NCBI GenBank assembly: GCA_023333565.1
Contig: JAJKFH010000770.1
Location: forward strand, 868,001 to 932,000
Reading direction: 5' to 3'
DNA length: 64,000 bases
From: Puffinus mauretanicus
Taxonomy: Eukaryota > Chordata > Aves > Procellariiformes > Procellariidae
A model generated the notes under the pieces. That model saw only the letters and a program-made list of their open reading frames with translations, had not been told where the DNA came from and did not search any database. The position numbers and the translations under genes were made by a program. Shown piece after piece: positions 25,501 through 39,668 of the stretch (its first letter is position 1; each line of letters begins with the position of its first letter).

Positions 25501-28500
25501 ATTTAAGGAAAACTATTGTGACTTCTATGCAGTCCCAGCCCAGAGCAGGCTTCTGTTATGGCTTGTGCTGTACTCTCATGAGACATTTTGAGACCAGGCT
25601 TTTCCCTCGTGGGATGAGAGCCCATTGAGCAGAGCGTGCAGACTGTGGCTTTCGTCGTGTGTCTTCACACATTCATGCAGTAGAGTCTATTATAGTATCA
25701 GACCTCCATGCACATAACGTAGCTGCCCCCAGGAGCCAGTGGGACAGTGGCTTGTTAAGGCCTCTTCCAATACAAGCACTAGGTGGTCTAGCAGCACCAG
25801 CAGGAAGTAGTTTTAAAACAAACAAAGGAGATGCTCACGGTGCGGAGGCTGGAACTGTGCTCCTGAAAGAACATTAGCATACCTGTGTTTCTGGACAACA
25901 GTTTCCAAACCTTCCATGAATTTTGTGCTGAGAGAGTGCATTTTACCCATTCAAAACACACCTGGAGCTCCGTGCTAGCAGCTGCTTCCCCTTTTGCTGA
26001 TGCAGGCATCAGTGGCTCACTAGGTGGTGCAAAATCTCTCTAAACCTCACATCTTCCCTGTGCGGAACCTGCGACAGGAATTAGAAACGGTCACAAAAAT
26101 GGGATAGACAAACTGTTTCATAGATTTCACTTAAAAAAGGCTAATCATAACCCGACAACTAGTGAATTGAACTAAAAAAAAATAGTATACTGCAGTTGGT
26201 TATTTTTAATACCTGATTTTTAGTTTATTGGAAAATTCTCCACATTTATCAATTTTACCTTGATCTGTGGTGACTTATGATAAAAACGAGACTATACTAA
26301 CCAGGAGTTTTTTCCAAGAAACGATAGTTATCGTTAGCCTTCAAAAAGCCTTACATAACAGTCATAAGTCCAAAAATTTTTTGAGAAAATACGCCATTAA
26401 TGAAATGCCGTGCACATTTGTATGAATGGTGGGGATGAGAGGATCTGAACACTTGTTAAGTGCTGATGTTACTCAGTTTAAACATGTTTCTATATACATG
26501 CTACATAGATGCATGGATCACCAGGAAAGTGCTTGGCACTGGTTCTACACCATTACAGCTCACTCTGAACACCAAAGGCCTAAGTGTGAAGGCTAGGGCT
26601 CTGCTGACGACGCAGTGTTAGACTGTGCATGTCTGGGCATTTACACTCTGCTGTGGGAAACCCTTATTGAGTGACATACATTTTTTAACTCACTTTTTTA
26701 TTTCCGGTTTCCATGCCTCATTGGACTGATGAGTGGCTTGGTGGAAGAAAGAGAGTGTGTCCCTGGAGAAGATCTCTAATTTTGCTCCCTGGGTGAGCAG
26801 AAACTTTTACAGAGCAGACCGCAGGCTGATGCTGGTGGAGGAGGGCTGGGAAAGGTCAGGGACCCCTGAATCTTGGCTCTTTTTTCAGCAACTTTGCTGG
26901 TAAAGCCCCGTAGACATTCTCCTAGGCTCTCTGCTTAAGATCATTTCCCCCTCTAGTTTTATAAGACTGTTTAAGGTTATGGCATCCTTAGGACCCATGA
27001 GGCAGCCAGGATCTATGGAAATAGCTGGGAAAACTGCAAACACAGAAAATGAATGAATGCCGCCGTTTTTGTAAAAGCAATGTCAGCTTCAACTTCTCTC
27101 ACCAAGCCACTTAGACAGAAGACACGCCTGTTTGCTGCAGGCAAAAGCTTGAACAATCTGTACTTGGAAGGCAAAATCCTGAAAATTTTGTTTCTCTATC
27201 TCCAAAACATTCCGTTCTTACTATTTGGTTTTCAAAAATAATACGGTCCTTTTTGAGGCACACATAAATATAGTGATGCTCCTTCTGTATCTCATATATA
27301 ATACCAGCAAACTAGCTGACAGATTGCTTAAATAAATGTTATATGTAGCAGTAGATTTATTGAAATGTTCCATCTTGTTTTTAAATAAATTTAAAAATGT
27401 TGTGTATTTCGGAAATCAAAGCTTTCACAGCAGTGTTCTTTCTTTTCCTTAAATTGGTGAGATGAAGCATTTAATTTGAAAAATTACCTCTTCTGACAAT
27501 TGTAGGAGAGTTTATACGAATAGAGCATTTCATTTTAAAGTAGAAAATCTAAGTCGTGTAAGTAATGTCATCTATTTTCATACTCTGTTTGGACAGTCTT
27601 GCAGGCTACCAAAGTACATCTTCTGTAATGTTGAACTAAGTCAGTTTTCTTTTATACCAGAGACAGGTGAGGGGAAGTATCAGATATCTGCTAGGAAATC
27701 TTCTTGTGTTTTTGTGCCCCTCTCCCCTGACACACACTCAGGCAGGGTGCCTGTGATAGTGGAGGATCCAGGAACCCCAGGAAGGCCTTATTTGCAATGC
27801 AAGGTTAAAAGACACCAAGTTTAACTTAATATTCCAGTGTTTTTTATGCAAAGTGGAAACAGATGGAAAAGACAAAGGGATAGTAATCATGTGTCTAACA
27901 CTAATCAGAGGGGGTAAAAAAAAAGCAGCTATTCCCACATTAGTGCTTGCCTTTTCTTCTTGAAGATGTTCATGCAGTTCAACATTTGTTTTAGAAAACT
28001 TAATGAGCACATTCGTATCTCTTGGCTGCTGGCCTGACAATGAATTACGTATGGGCATCCTTGCAAAAGGGTGATTGTCTTGCATGGTATTGGTAATGGC
28101 ACTAAAAGATGCTTTCTTAGTTTGAAGCCGAATCTTAGCTTAAAGCAGGAAAAGGAAACACAAGTAACTGACTATGGTAAGAGTGAGCAAAAGTCTGGTT
28201 AATCAGAAAATAATATTATTTCTGTCTAAGACTTTTTCATATTAGAGAGGAAATTTGGTAGTGGCTTTCTTGGTAATTATGAGGAAAAGGTGACAGGAAC
28301 CACTAATCTGCACAAGTCTCTACTGATACTGAAATATGTTAAAAAAGCTCATATAAATGTGAAGAACAGTAATACCAAAAAATGTCTGTAATCAAGAATC
28401 AGTGAATGAATTATAGTAACACATAAATGTGTGACAAAAATTCCTAGTTTTTTTAATTGAAGGAAATATTTTTTGGTACATGCAAGGTATCATAAATAAA

Positions 28501-30204
28501 TGTTTTTGAAAAATACATATATAACTGCTGTATTATATTAAATTATTTTTCTTAACCCATCATATTGAATTGCATTATTCCTGCATCTGATAATATCCGG
28601 CTTTGTTGCAGAGGATTTCTTTTTCTTTCACTGCCTGCTTGCACAGTTCATCCTTGTAAGCCTTTTTCCACATCTAGAATATTTCCTGAGAATAGTTCAC
28701 TTCTGTTGTACCATGTGAGTACTGGCACACCAATCAGACAGCTGGATTTTATCTGTTCTCAACTGCAAGGAAATCAGTTTTAAGAATTCTTTGTCTAAAC
28801 CAGTTCAGCATGCAATGTAATTCTTTTATATTTGTATTGATTCATTGATTACTAAGATCAAACTTACAAATTAACCAAAGCCAAGACTTCCATCCCTCTT
28901 TTGCTGTCTATTTTCATTTTTTTCCTTAACTGTCATATCATACATCCTGTTACTGCTCAGCATTTATATGTATTTGGACTTCATCTGACCAGAAGTTGTT
29001 TGATTTGACAGATTCTGTATTTGCGACATCAAAATATGTTGCTATGGAAAAAGTTACGAGTTCTAATTAAAAATGCAGAGGTCACAAGTTTCCCAGAACC
29101 AGTAGGGCATAAATCTTAGGAGAAAAGAATCACAACATAAAAAATGCAGAGATATGTCAATCTGCAACTTTCCAGATCTGAAAGGAGAACAGCAAGCATT
29201 CAGAAAAAAACACAAGGCTGAAATTTTGATCAAGTTCCCTTGCGTTCATTCAGATGCTGTATGTCTCCCTTCCCGCTGGCACAAGTTGCTTCTGGAATTC
29301 ATGCAGAGCACTGATATTTGAAATGTCATCCTAATACAACTTGAAAAGAGGAGAGATAGAAACTAGATGGAAAGAAAGAGAGAGAGAAATTAGACCTGCC
29401 TGGTCATCCTTTCAAATCAAATACCAATATTGAAATAATCTCCATGTAATGGTGTTGAGTGTTTTGTCAACTACATGCATCCATCACTTCCTTTGAAAGT
29501 TCGTCCATGTTCAGTTGTCTCACTGATTTCTCTTCAATACCTCTGTAGTTGTTTAACTGTTTACAGTTTCCCCTTTTATAAATTTTTATTTGTAAACAAT
29601 GATTGTGTCTTTCCACTCCTTTTGCTCCAGTTTAGCCAAACTACAAGAACCATTGGTACAAGCGCAGGCTTGAGTTACAGGTGCCTGAGCTGTCCACACC
29701 TGTGACAAGATGTGGCCACACAATATCTTAATCAGAGCACAGGATTTAAGAGCAGCTGTAACGAACTCCATACTGTAACGAGCTCAATACCACACGGATA
29801 TGAACGCACCTGTTCTGTGCTATGTTGGAGATTTCTGCAACCGTGTGTTACGTGACATACTCAAGACATAACCATTTTTGCTCAAAATGTATTTAGCTTC
29901 TACTCTTTTTACAGTGTTGGAGCTCTCAGTGCTTCCACTGCAGTCATTCTTTTTTTTAAAATGACAAATACTGTGTAATTGTCTTCTGAGTTTGTGCTTT
30001 CTGCCCTCCAGTAGTAGGGCAAAGCTGTTTGTCCCTTTGAACTTGGTTCTGCAATTCAAAAGCAGTGATGTGTTGCTACTACAGCACAGTGCCAAATTAT
30101 CTCCAGTTTCCTCTCAGGATAGCTGCTGAGTATATTTCTATCTTATGGAGATGGGAAGCTTGCGGTCTAGTGGGTCTTGCTCACCCAGTTGCTTTTCTAG
30201 ATAC

Positions 30205-30218
30205 AAAAAAAAAAAAAA
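30205..30218. repeat. A14 homopolymer run
   Basis: Fourteen consecutive A residues with no LINE body or processed pseudogene recognised upstream. Confidence 0.95.
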
Positions 30219-33200
30219 TTAAATGTCATTTCACTGATGACTGAGCTTGCCAAAGTACAAAATGTCTGTGAGCACAGCACTTTGTTCTTCAGCGGGAAGT
30301 TGCTGTTTAACAGCAGATCTCATCATGCACATGTGCAGCTTCTTGTAATCAGCCGAGACTCAACTTGAGATTCACATGGCCCATACAGAATTATTCTCGT
30401 GACTGAAGGACAATCAGAAATGTTTCTTGTAGGTAAGCAGACAATTGGTTTTTTGTATGTTTTGATGAACCATATGTGAACTTTTGCTTAAGGTTTCATT
30501 TATCTGCTAAAGTTCTTACAAAAGGTACAGCATGAGACTCATGAGGTAGACTTACCATTCCAATTTAATGCATGTATGCATACGGGACTTTTTTTTTTCA
30601 GTTCCTACGAGAATTCTATTCTTGTTTTATTGCCAGTGTTATATATAGCTCACTATCATGACTGTGGCCTCAGGCCACATCCCTTAAACTGAGGAGATAG
30701 ACAGTGAAGTGGAATACCAGAACATGAAATTGACTTTGTTGTTAGCATAGCCCTTTTTTCATAACTACAGAAACTGGCATTGGGATTATGCATTTCAAAG
30801 CCTATATGCATCATTTTAGTCTAATAAAAAATGCCATAATTGATAAATCAAGAAGAGATATCTGCCGCCCCCCTCCCCCCCTTTTTAGGTTTTAAACTAC
30901 TGTATCTAATTAGGATGAGGGCTAGATGCCTTCATGAGGGCTTACAAATGCTGATGTGTAGTTTTATGAATGTAGAAAATGTCGTTCTTCTGTATTTAAT
31001 GAGTCTTGTTTATATTTTTGAAGTCTATGAACTGAGCTAATTACCATGAAATAATTCTAGGCAGCTGCCTTGAAACTGTTTTACCAGGTATTTCCTTTTA
31101 CCATTCTTTGGTTTTTAATAAGGCAAGAAGTTTTCAGATAGTTACAGAATATATTCAGGATCAGGATCCACAATTAATGTCTTTCTATTGAACTGAAGCA
31201 ACACCAGATCATAACTTCCCTGCTTTAATTCTAAGCCACACTAGATGAGAGACTGTGTGAATTCAGATGGCAGTTTAGAGGGCAACCATGCTTCTGAGAA
31301 GGTAGAAGCTTTACACTTTACCCATTTCTACGTTAATCATTTGCTTTATGCTTTTTAATAAGTGTATGAATTAAGCTCATAATTTAAAAATCCTTCCTGT
31401 ATAATATAATACTAGAGACTGAAAAGAATAATTTTCTCATTTTTGTGTGCAGATAGTACAGATCTGTTTTCTATCATAAAGCAAAAAATCTCAACATGCT
31501 ACAGTCGTTTTACATAAGCGTGGTATTTCCATTTTCTCATGTTAATTGTGGAGGTATTTTTATTGCTATCTGTCTTTCCTCTGAATTTATTTTTTAAAAA
31601 AAGAAGCAAGATGCTCTGAAAGAGCAGTATCCCGAAGGGAAGCTGTGGAGATCTTTCCTTGAGTGGAGTCTCCTGAAAAATTTCTCAGCCCTGAAGATTT
31701 CTAAAAGGCAAGAAGCCGGAGTAAAACTGTTGCAGAGAGGTTGGAGTAACAGGATAGGCTCTGTAAACTGATTTTGTTCCAAAAATTCTGATTCAGAGTG
31801 TTGCTAAGTGCAAACAGAAATATTTTTCTGTTAGTTGCCAAACAAGCGGAAGACTTTCTGAGGTTTTTTCCACCGTTTGGAACTCTAAAAAGGGGGGAGG
31901 GAGGGAATTCTGTCTAGCCTATCAGGTCTGGTTCCCTTACCAGGCTTGTTTTAACCCCGTTTGTGTTTCTCCAGGAAAGGTGTAAAACCAGGATCAAACC
32001 AGCAGTCTTATAATTGGAACCCATTTTCTTCAAGTACAAGGCAACAGAACAATGTGAGGTGCTAAGCAAGGCATTCTGTCTTCTAAAACAGACTAGGATG
32101 TATACTGGAAATTAAAATAAAATGTAAAGTCACTTAGTAATAATTCCATGTGAAGATTTTCACAGCAAAGTTGGGCCAAAGATATTTCTCATGTGCACTG
32201 ATGATTTCGGTTAATGAAGACAGTTATGTGAAAATGCTTTCATGTGATTATAGGATGAAAAAATCTTTGTGAAGTCATTAAAAGAACCATCCATTTCAGA
32301 ACAAACCATATAAGGCACATAGAATTCTACCACGCTGACATAGACTAGGCAGTAGACCAACACTTAAAGAAAAAAAGGCCCCTTAGAACAGAGAAGTAGC
32401 TGTCCTTCCCTTTGTGCTTCCCTGACCAGGCCTTCAGCAGTGATCCTACCACTGTTTCTTGAGTATTTTTATGCCTTTGTTTTGTATCTGTATGTTCTAA
32501 GGTCTGTTATGTCTATTAGCAGGTTTTTGAAGGCCCTAAGGCTGAGGAATACCATGCTGGTATTTTCACCTAACCTACCTATATGAATGAGATCATATTT
32601 AAGCCATATGCTCAAAAAACCTTGCCAATCAGTAGTGAATGACTCTAGTCACCCCTTATGGCTGCATCTGGAAGGAGCAGGCATACCTGCAGATGACTGG
32701 CTCTGCTCTTGAAAAGGGAGCTGGAAAACTCGTTTAAGGCATGTTCAGGATAGAAGGTAGCTGTGGGTGGCAAATTTGCATCTAGGCAGCCCTCAGAGAG
32801 GCATTTGTTCCAGGTAGGGGCCTTGGAAGGGTATTGATGGCAAGGGTGAGCTTTTTTAGTATCAAAGCTTCTTGGATTTTATTTTTGACCTTATTAACAA
32901 CTAGAATACTTGGGTGTAAACTGCAGCCAGTAGACCTCATGCTCCTCTGGAGAGGAAGGACTCTGGAACTTGGGTTTAGTTGAAGTGCATTCTTAAAACA
33001 GTGCTGCTGTTATCCCAGAGCCATGCTGGTTTTGGCCTAGAAAACTAGCTTTGTGGGAGACAGTTGGCCTTCCTGCTAGAATGCATGTCTGGAAGGTTAA
33101 ATTGTAGAGAACAGCTGTAAGAGCTCTATCAATACTGAGCGGAGGTGGCGAGTGGATTATGACAAAGATGTGGTAAGAAGACTTCTGGGCTGAGGAGAAA

Positions 33201-36200
33201 CTGGTTGAGCACTAGCTCTAAGTCTAGGCAATAAGGAGCATGGCAAGAGCAGGCTTTTGTGGCACTGTGGACAAATGAGAGGGCTATTTAATGAAAGAGG
33301 TGTTATCTGCAATATGCATGAGGTCTGTCTGGATTAAAGGGGTATAAAATAGGTGTGTATCAGTAGGCAGATTGCTTCTCTTGCTCTGTAAATTTCTCAG
33401 CAGTTGCACACCCCTGACAGCAATCCTGCAGGTGCTCTTGGTCCAGACTCTCAAGTGTATTTCCATTATTTGTCCCTTGATGGTCAACGCTGGCAGTACA
33501 GCATGGACCATCAAATGGAATTGACAAACAGAAGCATGAGTTTGTATTGATTTCTGTGCTGTGACAGATTGTGCCACAGGCTAATTTCAGTGTAAGGGCT
33601 AGAAGTAATATCTGGGAACTTCCCTTATGATAATGCAAGTATGGATCCTAGAAGAATCTGGCCAGTGTCTTAGTTAAACATGTTGATATTACATAAGTCT
33701 TTGCCAACCTTTAAAAATGAAAGCATGCTTATGCAGAACTGTAACCAAAACCCATTTTTTGGTTATAAGCTACGAGTCAATTTACTAATGTCAGACTATA
33801 GATTAGGTATGACTTGCCAAAAATAACTATCAAAGCAGGTCACCGTTGTGCAAATGAGACAAGTTTTTCCAGAGGCTGTGCTAATACTATCGTGGTATTC
33901 TATGTTGGTTGTGCAAATTAATAGACTATAAGCTCATTGCAATTTAGGACAAATTTAGTGTCTTTTTACTATGCTTTTAAATACTATCCTACCTGAGCTG
34001 ACCGGTTGCTTGTGGCTGTTAGTTTAAAAACACACACATTTTAACAAACTGTGCACTTGCTAGATCGGTGGCCTATGTTCAGATCAGTTGATTGGAAAAA
34101 GCAATTTAGCCTTTTATTTGCTGTCTGCCGAAGCTGATCTGGTATGCGGCAGTCAAGCTGACCTCCTGAAAAACCTTCCAGTTTGTTTAAATTTAGTCAA
34201 TAATTTGGGATTAACCAGCATGCTGATCTTCGTATTCTGAGCTATGTACAAGCTAAATGCATATCTTCGATCGACTTTCGACAAAACTTGCAATGAAAAG
34301 AGCAGTGTTTTCATTACGGTGCTCAAGCTTTATTCTGCCAGTGACGTTGCTCCTTTGTCACCATCCCCTATAAGAAATTCTGAATACATACATGCTTATA
34401 GGTGCAGTTAACAAAGGACACAGAATAGTTTACCAGTACATATTCCCAGTAGCACACACCAAACTCCTGAAGTCTCATTGCTTTCTGTAACCCTAACACT
34501 GACTGGACTAAAAACTATATGAAGCGGTTCTTAGTTGCAGTGCTTCATAAAAATAATAAGAGCCAACTCTCATGCACCAAATGTATTGAGTGGCTGTGGT
34601 CCTCTTTTTCATCAGTGCCAGTTTAGCATAATGTCATAATCTACAGCAAGAGATAAGTGGTTTGGTTTTGTTCGTTTTGTTTGGTTGGTTTTTATGCAAC
34701 AGCTAGAAAAACTGCATGGAGTTACTACCAAGAAGATGATGGGGGAATTTAAATAGCTCCTATAAACATACTGGATTTGAAAATTGAAACCAAAGGGAAG
34801 TTTACTATTATACTTACTTTGTAAGGGAAGTTTATTCATATATCTCTCATAAAATTTAATGGTGTTTATTGCAAGGCTTATCGGTGAGCTTTCATCTACT
34901 CATTACGTGTGCGACGTGTGTATTTGAAAACAGGTTAGGAATAAGAATGGAAGTTTCTTGCACCATGACCCAGTATCCTATTGGACAGGTTAGTTCCTGC
35001 TCTTGCAAGCTTTAGCAGCGCTTTAATTTACGTATAGCACAGTGCCAGGTTCTTGGTGAATTAAACTCTGGTCACTGTCTGGTTGGTCAGTGTAACAAAT
35101 AGGCATAGCTAATTCCCAGGTGATAAATGCATTTTCACATAAAGAAATATTTTTGGATACTTATCTCCCAAATGTTCATCCCAGTTAGCAATGAGAGAAG
35201 AAAATTATTGTATTGTCTTTGTGTCTGACACTCGGGAGAAGAAAGAAAAAGTCAATCCCTTTCAGTCACTTTTACCTGAAGAGTTTTGAATATAATGTTC
35301 CATACATAAAGGTCTTTGAAATAAAAAGAGTAAACTCATTGCTATTGTAAGTGGATTTACTGTGATAGCCAGTAGGAGACACCAGCTCGCTGAGGCAAAT
35401 CATGTTGATGTGTGTTTTGAAGTATATTTGTCACAAATGAAAGTAAACAAAGCAGTGAAATATTTTCATCCTCTGTGAGCTTGCCTACTCACAGTGTGTG
35501 TTACTCTTAGGGGAGGGAAGTACAGAAGGAAGTGCCTCTCTCCCAGAAAGAGGCAAGTACCCCCAGCAACAAAGGAATTTCCTGGGGCTGATTGTACATA
35601 AGTTCTTCTTTACTGCTATTTGCGAAAGCAGCAACCAAGGGAAGGAATGCACAATTCTGGTTGCTTGGTTAAGGTTGCTTTAATGTATCTGCGTGGATGT
35701 CGAACTTCTTTTTGAAAGAATGAATGCATTATTTAAACATACATAGTGCCACTCGCTCCTATAGTGCAAAAGAAAGATGAAAATATCCTTTGCATTCCTT
35801 CAAGTTAACTTAAATTGATGCTATAATGTGTGTGAGTGCCTTGGGCAGCAGTGTTACACAGTATTCTTGAGACTTTCTCACAAGGCTGCCTTTTGTCTTT
35901 GCTTTGAGTCATCCATTGATTTCCAGCAGGGAATCGGCCATACAATAGAGTAACTTTTGTAGTCTAGAATATACAGCTTAACCTGTGCAGATGGAAAGCA
36001 AGTAATTTAGATTTAGCGATAGGACTAATATCTGGTAAGGCAGTATTTTTGTTCTTCAGAAATTGACATGATACATAAACATGCATTTAGCATCCATCTC
36101 TGTACCCTTATAAGCAGATTCTTTGTTTTCCTGCTGCTTAGGCTTATGGTCTTATTTTATTTCCATTAAGAAAATTGGCGTTTTTCTAGCTGCATGTTTA

Positions 36201-36312
36201 AACTGACTAATGCAAATTCTAAATCTTGAGGGGATGGGGACAAAGAATGCTTTCAGACTAGAACTGGAGGTAGTACAGGATGGTAGTTAGAACCTTCCTG
36301 TTTGATTTCAGG

Positions 36313-36348
36313 GTTTTTGTTAGTTTGCTTGTTTGTTTGTTTTGTCTG
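36313..36348. repeat. GTTT-type simple repeat
   Basis: A run of TTTG/GTTT units, including four consecutive GTTT copies near 36329-36344, in AT-rich DNA. Confidence 0.8.
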
Positions 36349-37336
36349 TCAGAGGAACTATAATACTGTAATGACTCACGCACTTAGAGCTCCCATACTT
36401 CAGAAAGTTATTGTGAAAAGTTTTCTTCTAGGTGGGTATTCTGATGTGGATGGGGTCTCTTTTTAGAATCAAGCTAGCATTAAGTAATTAACTAATATCT
36501 CATCTCTCACTTCAGTATCAAGGGACTAGACTATCAGGCATGGACAGGTAGAGAAAAAAGGTTCTTTCAGCTCCATCATTAGAACTGATGTTGGCTATGA
36601 TCAAATCAGTATAACAAGATGTAACATTTTCCCCACCCTTAAGAATTTATGTGGCAACTTTGTAAAACACAGTGTGACAGGTTCTTTAAAAAAAAAAAAA
36701 AAGAAATTAAAAAAAATAATTATACAATATGTAGTAAACTTTTTTTCTTTCCTAGCTTTATTGTCAAATCTCAAGGGATGTAGGGGATCAGTGTCGATCC
36801 TCAGGGGGCAGTATTAACAAATTCTCATGGCAACTAGAAAATGTCTTTGCTAACAGGACACTTTTCTACGGTAATAAACATCCATTAAAATAAAATGATC
36901 TTTCAGCATTCTATTTGGCATAAGACCTATAGACTCTCACGAGAGCCCATTCCTGTTCCTATTGGGAGTCTGTGGCTTTTTCAGCATAGAATCATCTGGG
37001 ATTCATAGGTGGCACTGTTAAAATGATACAAAATTACAACAAATGCAACTGATATTTTTTTTACATATCAGAATGGGAGCAAGGCAATGAGACATGGGAA
37101 AAGTACGTGGTGTCCACAAGGATGCACTAACATGGATGCTCATGCAGCCCTGCAGTGTTGAAGGGTGGCAAACTCCAGGAGCTGATGCTTCATCTGCTAC
37201 TAATTGCAAAAGCCACGCAGCTATGCTTTTACTCCTGATGCAGGCCAGCTAAATCAAAAGTGGGTTGCTGCAGGATTGGGCTGTGCTAGTGGAAAGCACT
37301 CTCAGATTCCCCATTATAAGAGAGATACGGAGCTAG

Positions 37337-37772
37337 CTGTTGGAGAGAGTCCAGCAAAGGATCGCTGAGATGATTAAGGGAGTGGAGCATCTCCCCTATG
37401 AGGAAAGGCTGAGAGAATTGGGACCGCGTAGAGAAGAGAAGGCTCAAGGGGCATCTCATCAATGTGTACAAATACCCGAAGGGAGGCAGTAAAGAAGACA
37501 GAGCCAAGCTCCTCAGTGGTGCCCAGTGACACGACAAGAGGCAATGGACACAGACTGAAACACAGGAGGCTCCGTCTGAACATCAGGAAACACTTTTTCA
37601 CTGTGAGGGTGACCGAGCACTGGCACAGATTGCCCGGGGATGTTCTAGAGTCTCCATCCTTGGAGATATTCAAAAGCCATCTGGACGCGGTCCTGGGCAA
37701 CCTACTGTAGGTGTCCCTGCTTGATGACCTCCAGAGGTCCCTTCCAGCTTCAACCATTCTCTGATTCTGTGA
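37337..37772 (+). mobile_element. CR1 LINE 3' fragment, plus orientation
   Basis: It begins with CTGTTGGAGAGAGTCCAGCA, equivalent to LLERVQ in ORF2. It continues through the GEHLPYEERLRELG-like block, TRGNGHRLKHRRLRLNIRKH (37543-37602) and EHWHRLPGDVLESPSLEIFK, and ends with CCTTCCAGCTTCAACCATTC and TCTGATTCTGTGA at 37759-37771. Several frame breaks occur between 37420 and 37500. The KHRR...NIRK variant marks a different subfamily from the copies at 17.7 and 19.6 kb and matches the one at 51.1 kb. Confidence 0.93.
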
Positions 37773-37924
37773 AAGGACTCATTGTCCACTCAAGCCTGTG
37801 TCCCTCAAGGAAGCCTAGCTACAAAGTAATACTGGTCCTTTTCTAAACTTTAGGGTTTAGATATTTATAGTTCCTCGTATGTCCTTGTCTTGAACATTGT
37901 GTGCAATAATAATGGGTGGCCCAT

Positions 37925-38210
37925 TTTAAAAATAATATTTCAGAACTAAGAAAGCTGTACAGGATTGATGACAAGGATGATCAGAGCTGTAAGACAGTTA
38001 GTCAGTGAACACAGAGAAGATAAAAGTGGGGAGCGATTATTTCTGTAATTCTTGCAGTGCAAGAAATACAAGCTCCCATCTAAATTATCTGGTAGGTGAT
38101 TAAGACAAGCAAATGAAAGTATAATAGGTATTCCATTGCCAGAGAGTACCGTGAAACGCAAAAGTACAAATTGGTACAAAGAAGAGTTAGGCCATGGAAG
38201 AGTAGCATAG
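37925..38210 (+). mobile_element. Possible ancient CR1/L3-like remnant
   Basis: A block AGGATTGATGACAAGGATGATCAGAGC (within 37961-37988) resembles 'RRATRMIRG' DNA of old CR1/L3 elements. Later weak blocks ('KYKLPSKLSG', then 'IPLPESTVKRKSTNWYKEEL') correspond to the end of ORF2. It lies only about 150 bp after a younger CR1. Divergence is high and I could not confirm the family without a search. Confidence 0.4.
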
Positions 38211-39567
38211 TGAATGTTCCTGAGCACAATCAACTCAGCTCACAACGGAGAAAAAGCTCAACTGTTTTTTTTACTGCATTATTCTCTATAAAAGTATTCC
38301 CATTCATGCCAGAGGTGAATTCAGTCCAGTGTTTTTTTCCAAACAACTTGGATCAGTATGAGATGTGCAAGCTCTTCCTCCTGTTCATTGTCCACCACCT
38401 GAGGGTTACCCATTTAACTGCCAAATTTTAAATAGCTGGCCAAATAGCTGCTAATTATTGAGAGCCCACCAAACTCTCTACCACATGCTTTGACAAATTG
38501 ACCTCCCTCATCTGACTCTGAAATAACAACTCATGGAAGAGATGCAGTGTGGTCACTTAAAATTTTTTAAAATGAGGAAGGTCCTTCATTTCCAGTTTGG
38601 CCATATAACATGCTGTTTCACCAGACTTCATTTGTTTTGACCAGTTTGCAGTGAATGTGAAGATACAGATAATTCCAGAGCCTGTGAGTCAGAAGTTAAG
38701 CAATTTGTCCAATTCTGTTTCTATGTTTTCCTGTTTGTTAGTGCCTTAAAGCATCAAGAAAGGAATAGTCCTACCGACAGGGAACCATGCAGAACAGAAA
38801 GCAGTTGTGCTGCTGTACAAATAGATTTTATTCCAAACAAAACCTTTTAGCATTGATTATGTCAATCGGAACAGCAATGCTGCATGCAAGAAATTAGATG
38901 AGAAGGGCAAATCCCTGCTTCCACATACTAAGGAGGCAATAGAGTATGTTCCTCATGTGCTTCAATCTTTCTCATTTGTGCTCTGAAACTGCAGTCTTTG
39001 GAATGCTTGTCAAAAGGTACCTAGTACAAAGTAGGCAGGTTCTCCCGCTTACTGTTTCCAAAACACACTACTACAGCACATCAGTTTTAAACAGCAGAAT
39101 TCAGATTATTTCCTCAAAGGGCTGTGCTTTAAAGCAACAATTTTCATGAATATAAATCTTTAATTTTCTATTGTACTTTCATGCTGCTCTCTAAAGCATT
39201 TAGCAGATGAAAAAACATATTAAGCAGTACTTTGTCATCAAAACACTGAGACAAAAGATCACTTTTCAAATTTGTCCGCATTAGATTATTTTCATGAATG
39301 TCACAAATAATAGCAAGCTGTTTTTTTTTTTCCCCAGATGTTAACTCTGTTCTCCAATTAATACATATGACTTCCTTTACAAGGGATTTTATATAATTTG
39401 AACCAAATAAATTAATACAGGTGACAAATGACTGCTGGAAATGTACTTTTAAGGTTAGTTCTCTAACAGTCTTTCAAGCAGTGGCGGTGGTGGAATCAAG
39501 GGGGAAGGGATATTTTGGCCCTTGGTTTTCATTTAGAGGTTGCTTTCTTGAATTCCTTTTCATAAGC
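38211..39567. other. AT-rich non-coding DNA, nothing recognised
   Basis: Short open frames (for example 38171-38431 and 38946-39149) have no recognisable family and no clear splice context. A T12 run occurs at about 39320-39331. Confidence 0.5.
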
Positions 39568-39668
39568 TCTGAGTAACTTGGTCTGACCTTATTCCTGACT
39601 CTGCTTCGAGCGGGAGCCTAGAGACCTCTTTAGGTCCTTTCCAACCTGAATTTTCCTATGATCCTAAG
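39568..39668 (+). mobile_element. CR1 3'-end fragment
   Basis: It begins near CTCTGAGTAACTTGGTCTG and ends with GACCTCTTTAGGTCCTTTCC, AACCTGAATTTTCCTATG and ATCC. This is the typical order of the CR1 3' end. It is diverged, with imperfect terminal repeats (CCTATGATCC instead of TCTATGATTC). No coding part remains. Confidence 0.85.

Larger units (their letters stand above)
25501..37336. other. AT-rich non-coding DNA with minor simple repeats
   Basis: This is nearly 12 kb without a supportable exon or a clear transposon. It includes an A14 run (30205-30218), a C-rich run (30867-30886), a TTTTG-type stretch (34659-34693), a GTTT-type stretch (36313-36348), and an A-rich tract with A15 (36688-36717). 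A TATAAAA motif at 33341-33348 lies in otherwise unremarkable sequence. At about 36985 a TAGAATCAT-type string hints at a CR1 tail but has no flanking CR1 block. The sequence at about 33.9-34.3 kb has balanced composition and could be a conserved non-coding element, but that cannot be judged from one sequence. Confidence 0.5.

Noticed and set aside
33330..33400. TATAAAA near 33342 followed by a possible LTR-type R region
   Set aside because: No matching TG...CA ends, second LTR, AATAAA or primer site was visible. A lone TATA-like string in AT-rich DNA is expected by chance.
33360..33638. Cysteine-rich minus-strand frame that begins with a hydrophobic stretch
   Set aside because: It looked like a secreted peptide, but the frame does not begin with ATG, no splice sites bound it, and the cysteine pattern fits no family I know.
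36985..37015. TAGAATCAT-type string suggesting another CR1 tail
   Set aside because: The conserved CR1 block that should sit next to the terminal repeat is absent.
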